From the NCBI GenBank assembly GCA_031551635.1, contig JAVBNH010000010.1, forward strand, positions 62,001-126,000: a DNA stretch of 64,000 nucleotides, in the 5' to 3' direction. The notes under the pieces were generated by a model, which saw only the letters and a list, made by a program, of their open reading frames with translations, ran no database searches and had not been told where the DNA came from. Numbering within the stretch: position 1 is the first letter of the stretch; the number at the start of each line of letters is the position of its first letter. The position numbers were made by a program, and so were the translations under genes. The stretch comes from JAVBNH01 sp031551635. Lineage in GTDB: Bacteria; Bacillota; Clostridia; Oscillospirales; Acutalibacteraceae. This document shows positions 58,665 through 64,000 of the stretch, piece after piece.

Positions 58665-59417
58665 TCGTGCAAGCCAGCCTCCGTCAACCGCGAGGGTAAA
58701 GCCGTTTACATAATTTGAGGCTGCGCTCGCGAGAAATACGCACGCGCCTCCTATGTCCTCAGGCGTACCCCAGTGTCCGGCGGGAATCCTCTCAAGAATC
58801 GACGCGCTGCGCGCAGGGTCATTCCTTAGCATCTCAGTGTTATTTGTCACCATATAACCGGGCGCAATGGCGTTAACGTTGATGTTATATTTCGCCAGCT
58901 CATTCGCCATTTCCATCGTTAAGCCCTTTACGCCGCTTTTGCTCGCGGTGTAGCTCGGCACACGGATACCACCCTGAAAGGACAGCATGCTGGCAATATT
59001 AATGATTTTGCCGCCGCTGCCTTGTTTTATAAACTGCTTTGCCGCCGCCTGAGAAAGGAGAAAGAGAATTTTCAGGTTGATGTTCAATACATCATCCCAG
59101 TCTTTTTCGGTAAAATCGGTGACATCATCCCGCCTTATTATGCCCGCGTTATTTACTAAAATATCAATTTTGCCGTGACGTGAAAGCGTTTCGGCAATTA
59201 TTTTCGGGACATTTTCCTTATCGTCAAGGTCGGCGAGGATTGAGGAAAACCGTCCTTTTTCAATTTTTTCCGCTGTTTCGTCACAGTCGCGGCGGGCAAC
59301 GCCGACAACTGTGGCACCCGCCTGCGCAAGAGCAACGCACATACCCTGCCCGAGACCGGTGTTAGCGCCTGTCACAACGGCAACCTTGCCGTCAAGCTTA
59401 AATAAATCAAGAATCAT
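58662..59417 (-). CDS. kduD: 2-dehydro-3-deoxy-D-gluconate 5-dehydrogenase (KduD-type SDR)
   Basis: 251-residue short-chain dehydrogenase. Cofactor motif TGANTGLGQG at residue 17-26, NNAGIIRRDD near 89, catalytic Ser in NIASMLSFQGG near 141, and Tyr/Lys in YTASKSG near 156. The arrangement GKVAVVTGANTGLGQGMCVALAQAGA and the ending NGFTLAVDGGWLAR match KduD closely. It reduces 2,5-diketo-3-deoxygluconate to KDG, the step after KduI. It lies 24 bases downstream of kduI with GGGAGA as ribosome site. Confidence 0.9.
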   Translation of the reverse strand: MILDLFKLDGKVAVVTGANTGLGQGMCVALAQAGATVVGVARRDCDETAEKIEKGRFSSILADLDDKENVPKIIAETLSRHGKIDILVNNAGIIRRDDVTDFTEKDWDDVLNINLKILFLLSQAAAKQFIKQGSGGKIINIASMLSFQGGIRVPSYTASKSGVKGLTMEMANELAKYNINVNAIAPGYMVTNNTEMLRNDPARSASILERIPAGHWGTPEDIGGACVFLASAASNYVNGFTLAVDGGWLAR

Positions 59418-59441
59418 AATTTTCTCCCTTCTGTTCTTCTA

Positions 59442-60272
59442 TTATAATAATTCCGGTGTTTTTATGCCCTGCATGTCGTCGAAGTCCTGATTTTCGCCGC
59501 ACATTCCCCAGATGAAGGTATAGTTTTTTGTTCCGACACCGCTGTGAATCGACCAGCTGGGCGAAATCACTGCCTGCCTGTTTTTAACAGTTATATGCCT
59601 TGTCTCGCTCGCGGGTCCCATCATGTGAAAAACGGTGTGGTTTTCATCGACATCGAAATAGAGATAGACCTCCATGCGGCGTTCGTGAGTGTGTGAGGGC
59701 ATGGTGTTCCAAACACTGCCCTCGGCGAGAATTGTCAGCCCCATAACAAGCTGACAGCTTTCGACATTACCGGGCAGAATGTATTTGAAAATAGTCCTTT
59801 CGTTGCAGTCCGCACCTGAGCCCAAAGATACCTGAACCGCTTTTTCCTTTGGAATATGCGTCGTCGGGTATTCCTTGTGAGCCGGGGTTGAATTAATATA
59901 AAACGCGGCAGGCGCGGCGGGGGAGTCCGAACGCAGTTTTATTTCCCTTGTTCCTCTGCCGAGGTAGAGGCAATCGTATTTCTTCATTTTATACTCATGT
60001 CCGTCCGCAATTATCGTGCCGTCTCCGGCTATATTTATTATCCCCATTTCGCGCCGCTCAAGGAAGTATTCGCATGCAAGCTCCTGCGCGGCGGATATTT
60101 CGAGTATTCCGTTTACAGGCATTGCTCCGCCTGCTATTATCCTGTCTATATGCGAATAGGTCATATTGATTTTATCAATGGTGAATAAATCTTCAACAAG
60201 AAAATTTTCACGGAGCTCTGAGGTGTTCATGCGGGAATATTCATTCTTTGAAACAGCATAGCGTATGTTCAT
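59442..60272 (-). CDS. kduI: 5-dehydro-4-deoxy-D-glucuronate isomerase
   Basis: 276-residue zinc-dependent bicupin. Zinc-site residues His194, His196 and Glu201 in SHTHERRMEVYLYFD, and a further His near 243. Typical start MNIRYAVSKNEYSRMNTSELRENFLVEDLF. It converts 5-keto-4-deoxyuronate, the product of GH105 or oligogalacturonide lyase, to 2,5-diketo-3-deoxygluconate. Expressed with kduD and an upstream glycosidase-like gene, convergent with the GH105 operon: together they form one catabolic locus. Confidence 0.95.
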   Translation of the reverse strand: MNIRYAVSKNEYSRMNTSELRENFLVEDLFTIDKINMTYSHIDRIIAGGAMPVNGILEISAAQELACEYFLERREMGIINIAGDGTIIADGHEYKMKKYDCLYLGRGTREIKLRSDSPAAPAAFYINSTPAHKEYPTTHIPKEKAVQVSLGSGADCNERTIFKYILPGNVESCQLVMGLTILAEGSVWNTMPSHTHERRMEVYLYFDVDENHTVFHMMGPASETRHITVKNRQAVISPSWSIHSGVGTKNYTFIWGMCGENQDFDDMQGIKTPELL

Positions 60273-60296
60273 TATATTTCTCCAATCATATTTAAT

Positions 60297-61886
60297 TTAT
60301 TCAGCCTGCAAAAGTAAAATCCAGTCCTGAAGCTTATCAACCTTAGGAGCCAGCCATTCGCCGTTTTCATCAGGAATAACCTTCCCGAGCTCAGTCGTCT
60401 CATTCTGCAGCATATTATAATATTTCGCCGTATATGAAACATCCTTTTCGAGCGCGAAAAGCTTTGTTCTTCCCCAGATATTTCCACCGAAGCCGGGGAT
60501 GAAAATCATCCTGACCTCGCGGGGAACACCTACGCAAAAAGCTCCGTCAGTGTCCTCATATGTGCACGGGCGCTCGACCCATTCGGGATGCCTCTCAAAA
60601 CGCCACCAGTCATAATTCATGATAAAACGTTTGGCGTTGCCGATATGCCTGCTTCCCGGGAGCTTATACGCCTCTGTCCAAGGGGTGTCGCCCCATGTCG
60701 CGCCGTGAGGTGATACTCCATAAGGTTTATCGGGCGAGTTAAACTGCCAGATTCCGTTCGCGCCGTAGGTGTGACCGCACGCGCCGCTCATAAAGCAGGA
60801 CATAAAGAGGTAACGCTGAATTTCTTCATGGCTCGCGCCGCAGATGCCTTCATAGCAGGCTTCCGAATTAATAACCGGCATAGCGTTTCTGTCAACAGCG
60901 TCCCGTACCATTTTCATGCTGGGAACCAGTGAGCGGTGACTGCCGTGACCGGTTTGAAGCATATCAAGATCTAAGAGGCTCTCATCTTCTAACTGCTCAT
61001 GACCTAAGGATGTGGGATGAATCGTAACAACCCTGTTAAAGGGGTCATTTTTTTTCACAAAGCAGGTTAATTCGTTCCAGTCGGCGCGGCTTTTCGCAAA
61101 GTATGCTTCTCTGTCATCAAGTTTAGCATTATAAAAAGGCATATTAGCCTCGCCCGCAACGCACCAAATAACTGGATATGCGCCGTAACGGGCAATCAGG
61201 TTTTTCCAGTGCCGCTTGAGAACTTCAACACCGGCATATTCATCGCAGGCGAAAAATCCCCAGCTTCCGACTATCACAGGTACAAGACCACGCTCAACAA
61301 TTGCCGTTAATTTTTTATCAGCCGCATCGAAATATTCGGGATTTATCTCGCTGTAGTCCTCCTTCCACGGAAAACCGGCTTCATTCGCGCCGCGTTCGTC
61401 GAAGGGAACCATGTCGGGGTAGAGCCCCGCGATAATTTGCACGGCAGTAAAACCCTTTTCCACTCTGTCGCGGGAAAGCTCTTCAATGCCGTCAGGATAA
61501 GAGAGCCTTGTCGTCAGCCCCATCCACCAGGTGTCAGCAAAATAGAAAAAAGGTTCGCCGTCAAGGTGTTCGAGATATTTTTTATTCTCTTTTCTCTTCA
61601 TCGGTGCGCCGTGAATATAAAGAGGGTTTGTACCTTTATACTTGATAACCTCAATCGTTTCGCTCTCATTGCAGGGGTATCTGTCTGAGCCGTCGGAATA
61701 GAAAAATGTAGCCTTGAATATTCCGGGGCTGCTTGAAGAAAAGCGGAAATGCAGGCGTCCGTCGCCCCCGGTGAAGGAGGGAAGAGTCATTGCTTCTCCT
61801 GTTTCGGATACAATTTTTGCGAATAAGTCTTCACCTGCGGCATTAAAAGAAAATTCACACACTCGATTAGTTTCAACAGTATGCAT
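60297..61886 (-). CDS. DUF5060/DUF4038 apiosidase-like glycoside hydrolase
   Basis: 529 residues. An N-terminal beta-sandwich (DUF5060, residues about 1-85, ending IEVIKYKGTNPLYIHG) precedes a TIM barrel of the DUF4038/GH140 type. It has HLDGEPFFYFADTWWMGLTTRLSYP near residue 113, the catalytic-region WCVAGEANMPFYNA near 241, and NSEACYEGICGASHEE near 337 with the second Glu. GH140 members remove apiose from rhamnogalacturonan-II. No signal peptide, so it works on imported pieces. It is the first gene of the minus-strand operon, 24 bases before kduI, with AAAGGAAC as ribosome site. Confidence 0.82.
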   Translation of the reverse strand: MHTVETNRVCEFSFNAAGEDLFAKIVSETGEAMTLPSFTGGDGRLHFRFSSSSPGIFKATFFYSDGSDRYPCNESETIEVIKYKGTNPLYIHGAPMKRKENKKYLEHLDGEPFFYFADTWWMGLTTRLSYPDGIEELSRDRVEKGFTAVQIIAGLYPDMVPFDERGANEAGFPWKEDYSEINPEYFDAADKKLTAIVERGLVPVIVGSWGFFACDEYAGVEVLKRHWKNLIARYGAYPVIWCVAGEANMPFYNAKLDDREAYFAKSRADWNELTCFVKKNDPFNRVVTIHPTSLGHEQLEDESLLDLDMLQTGHGSHRSLVPSMKMVRDAVDRNAMPVINSEACYEGICGASHEEIQRYLFMSCFMSGACGHTYGANGIWQFNSPDKPYGVSPHGATWGDTPWTEAYKLPGSRHIGNAKRFIMNYDWWRFERHPEWVERPCTYEDTDGAFCVGVPREVRMIFIPGFGGNIWGRTKLFALEKDVSYTAKYYNMLQNETTELGKVIPDENGEWLAPKVDKLQDWILLLQAE

Positions 61887-61913
61887 AATACAGTTCCTTT
61901 GTTTTTTATGATG

Positions 61914-61943
61914 AAAGCCCGCATTTATTAAAACACGGGCTTT
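61914..61943 (-). terminator. Possible terminator of the yfhO-like gene
   Basis: AAAGCCCG with inverse CGGGCTTT around a 14-base loop, 7 bases after the stop. The T-tract is weak, so read-through into the glycosidase gene is possible. Confidence 0.6.
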
Positions 61944-61949
61944 ATACTT

Positions 61950-64000
61950 CTATTGGTTTATATCTCCTGAGTTTCCGTTTTCCTGCATTTCGGTAAACTC
62001 CGATTGAGTAAAACCGTCCGGTAAAATATCCTCCGCTATCGGCTCATCCTCAAGCATCACAAAGCCGTCATCAGCATAAGCGGGATTGAAAACGAAAACC
62101 TTTTTCTTAAGCATGCGATAACAAAGGTAAAGAATAGCAATTGTCAGCACTGAAACACCCGCGCCGAGAGTCATTCCCTTCGGGAAATATGAGAACACAA
62201 CAGTATGCTCACCCTCCGGTATCATGACCGCAAGCAGGGCATTCGCGACCTTTTTATATTCGCTTACCGGAACCTTATTGCCGTCAATTTTCACGCTCCA
62301 GCCCTCGTCATATGGAATGGAGGTATAAAGTAGCTTATTGTCGCCGGATACATTTATTGAGCCTGTGATTTTTCTTTCTTTAAACTCAGTAACTTCAAAA
62401 GTACCGTTGGCTTCAATCCTCTTATAACCTTCTTTAAAGGCATCAGCGTCAAGCCCCACGGCAGTAATATTGATGCTGCCTGTCGCCGTGTCCTTCGGGA
62501 GCTTGACCTTCAGCTCAAGCTTGTCACCGGCTTCGCGCAGCCCCGCGTCAAACAGATACGAATCTGATGATTTAACCGTGAAATCCTTACCGTTGCAGGT
62601 GACTTTTTCAATTTGACCGGAGGAGCCGTAAACATAAACATTCTGTGTTTTCGGAACGTCTACAACCAAAGTGAACGAGCCATCCTTAGCCTTGTCCTTA
62701 AGCTCATAATTCAACTTCGGGTCGCTTATTTTATAGCCTGCAATATCCTTGCAGTTAACAAAATCCTCTATTTTCATCTCAAGCGGGTCAAAAACATTTT
62801 GAACACCAGTCGCGAGAGAAAAGAAATCCTCCTGAATATCAAGCGGGCTGATACTGTTGAAATCAGCGAATTCATATTCGCCGTCTGTTCCAACCTTGCC
62901 GATGTTCCAGTCGCTTGAAACCTCGGGATTTACAGCATAAGCAATGGGCAGATAATAGTCGTAGCTGTAGGCGGTGAACTTTTCGCCTGTTTCTATTTCT
63001 GTGTAGAATTCTGTTTTTGATGGCATCAGCTTTGAATCGTTTTTGTCGTACAAATAGCGCAGAGCAAACATGCTGTTATAAACCGGAGTCTGCGGATAAT
63101 ACACCTGAGAATTTATATTATTGCTGCGCATTCCGAGTTTTTTGCACATTTTCGCGACGTTTTCATATGCCATTGATGAAAAGACTGAAATACCGTTAAA
63201 ATAATACCACGAGCTGTCCATGCGCGCCCTTTGATTTGTGAGCTCGCTGCGTGTGAACAATAGCTCCGGTTCTCTCGCGTCAACCCTTGCTCTGACATCC
63301 TGGAAGCTGTCATAATCGCCGACATAGTCCTCACGCCTGACACTGATGTAAATATGCTGAGTGTCGCAAATAGCAATTTCCGTGCAAACGGCGAAAATCA
63401 GCAGGCTTGAAAGGGAATAGGCGGAATACTTCGGATTCTTGATAAAGGTGAGAATCAGCACATAAACAACAACATAGGCAATAGTAGTCCAGACCACAGT
63501 ATTTGTGACATTTTTCGAGCCGATTTCGTCAACCAGCACGACAAAGCCGAGCAGGGAAATGCCTATAGTCAGCAGATGCTTGCCGGAAAATTCCGAGAGG
63601 AAGGTAAATGCGCGCGCCGCGATGGCAATGATAAAAAAGGAGTACATATAGGAATATCTGAACGGCAGGTCATTCGGATTTTTGAATCCGTGCATGACAA
63701 AATTCAGAATATTGGTGTTGAAGCTGAAGAAGAAAAACGCGAGAAGGAACAGAGTCGCCATCTTTTCGCGAAGAGATATTTTTTTCGTGTAGAAATACAG
63801 CGGGACAAGCACCAGTGTCAACACACCGGAATAAATATTCGGGAACACATCGTCGCCGCTGCTCCAGATAGTCGGCGTCACACCCGCAAAATGATTCGCG
63901 AGGAAGTCAAAGGGCTTGAAGAATGTTTCAAGAGTCGTCGGGAATGAATGCCCTGTTGCCGAGGACGCTTCAAGAATGAAATAAAGCGGGAAGAATAAAA
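61950..64000 (-). CDS. YfhO-family membrane protein, N-terminus beyond the window
   Basis: At least 683 residues in frame to the window edge; the apparent GTG at 63881 is an internal codon because the frame stays open and matches the family (DFLANHFAGVTPTIW). Several membrane helices fill the N-terminal half (PLYFYT, LLAFFFFSF, AYVVVYVLILTF), followed by a large extracytoplasmic domain to residue about 560 and one more helix (MTLGAGVSVLTIAILYLCYRML). The C-terminal tail is acidic. YfhO is a GT-C-like protein linked in Bacillus to glycosylation of lipoteichoic acid. Substrate here unknown. Confidence 0.88.
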   Translation of the reverse strand, partial: LFFPLYFILEASSATGHSFPTTLETFFKPFDFLANHFAGVTPTIWSSGDDVFPNIYSGVLTLVLVPLYFYTKKISLREKMATLFLLAFFFFSFNTNILNFVMHGFKNPNDLPFRYSYMYSFFIIAIAARAFTFLSEFSGKHLLTIGISLLGFVVLVDEIGSKNVTNTVVWTTIAYVVVYVLILTFIKNPKYSAYSLSSLLIFAVCTEIAICDTQHIYISVRREDYVGDYDSFQDVRARVDAREPELLFTRSELTNQRARMDSSWYYFNGISVFSSMAYENVAKMCKKLGMRSNNINSQVYYPQTPVYNSMFALRYLYDKNDSKLMPSKTEFYTEIETGEKFTAYSYDYYLPIAYAVNPEVSSDWNIGKVGTDGEYEFADFNSISPLDIQEDFFSLATGVQNVFDPLEMKIEDFVNCKDIAGYKISDPKLNYELKDKAKDGSFTLVVDVPKTQNVYVYGSSGQIEKVTCNGKDFTVKSSDSYLFDAGLREAGDKLELKVKLPKDTATGSINITAVGLDADAFKEGYKRIEANGTFEVTEFKERKITGSINVSGDNKLLYTSIPYDEGWSVKIDGNKVPVSEYKKVANALLAVMIPEGEHTVVFSYFPKGMTLGAGVSVLTIAILYLCYRMLKKKVFVFNPAYADDGFVMLEDEPIAEDILPDGFTQSEFTEMQENGNSGDINQ

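Noticed and set aside
63881..64000. GTG 63881 as the true start of the YfhO-family gene
   Set aside because: The frame continues open to the window edge and matches the family upstream, so the gene is cut by the window.

Overview
The window looks like chromosome of a spore-forming, Gram-positive gut Clostridium-type bacterium, most likely Oscillospirales (Ruminococcaceae/Oscillospiraceae). The evidence is spmA/spmB, an AbrB-like regulator, a T-box leader on aspS, the indirect Asn/Gln-tRNA route (aspS-gatCAB), strong AGGAGG-type ribosome sites, a Ktr potassium system, a dockerin-like LRR protein and pectin-degradation genes. Base composition is moderate and codon use looks even throughout. I saw no tRNA, rRNA, prophage, transposase or CRISPR.

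Layout. 1-8.5 kb: end of der, an exported protein of unknown role, two paralogous condensation/acyltransferase-fold proteins, a cupin plus HpcH/HpaI aldolase pair, and a PadR/HAAS/DUF4097 module. 8.7-15.4 kb: acyl-CoA synthetase, then a T-box-controlled aspS-gatC-gatA-gatB operon. 15.4-25.5 kb (minus strand): ceramidase-like enzyme, beta-propeller-like protein, isocitrate dehydrogenase and aconitase, DUF2079 membrane protein, metallophosphoesterase, spmB-spmA. 25.7-29.8 kb (mostly plus): AbrB-like regulator, alkaline phosphatase, TSCPD protein, KtrB-KtrA. 29.9-46 kb (minus): WG-repeat lipoprotein, LRR/dockerin protein, rnhA, PHP phosphoesterase, a GH78 enzyme, then the conserved ftsH-hpt-tilS-dnaB-rplI block, rnj and a sugar nucleotidyltransferase fused to a degenerate phosphomannomutase. 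46-51.6 kb: second ceramidase-like enzyme, ilvE, a small orphan gene, a parvulin foldase. 51.7-62 kb: two convergent operons for unsaturated uronide/pectin breakdown. 62-64 kb: YfhO-family membrane protein, cut by the window end.

The most unusual gene is gatA in the aspS-gatCAB operon. It is an open, gatA-homologous frame, but the three residues of the amidase Lys-cisSer-Ser triad align with Glu, Glu and Lys, and about 100 residues are missing. GatB and GatC look intact, so this complex should be unable to make ammonia from glutamine by the normal route. The second theme is repeated intergenic DNA: five copies of a palindrome-bearing element (full length 77 bp), and five arrays of degenerate 7-bp units, several of which start exactly at the stop codon of the preceding gene. 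The third is a 696-residue protein of unknown function heading the uronide operon, a candidate carbohydrate-active enzyme.

How the genes work together: the pectin region can take an unsaturated oligogalacturonide or rhamnogalacturonide (GPH-type importer), release the unsaturated uronic acid (GH105), and pass it through KduI and KduD toward 2-keto-3-deoxygluconate. KDG kinase and KDPG aldolase are not in the window. A DapA-family aldolase and a sugar isomerase/epimerase are present instead and may supply the lower steps.
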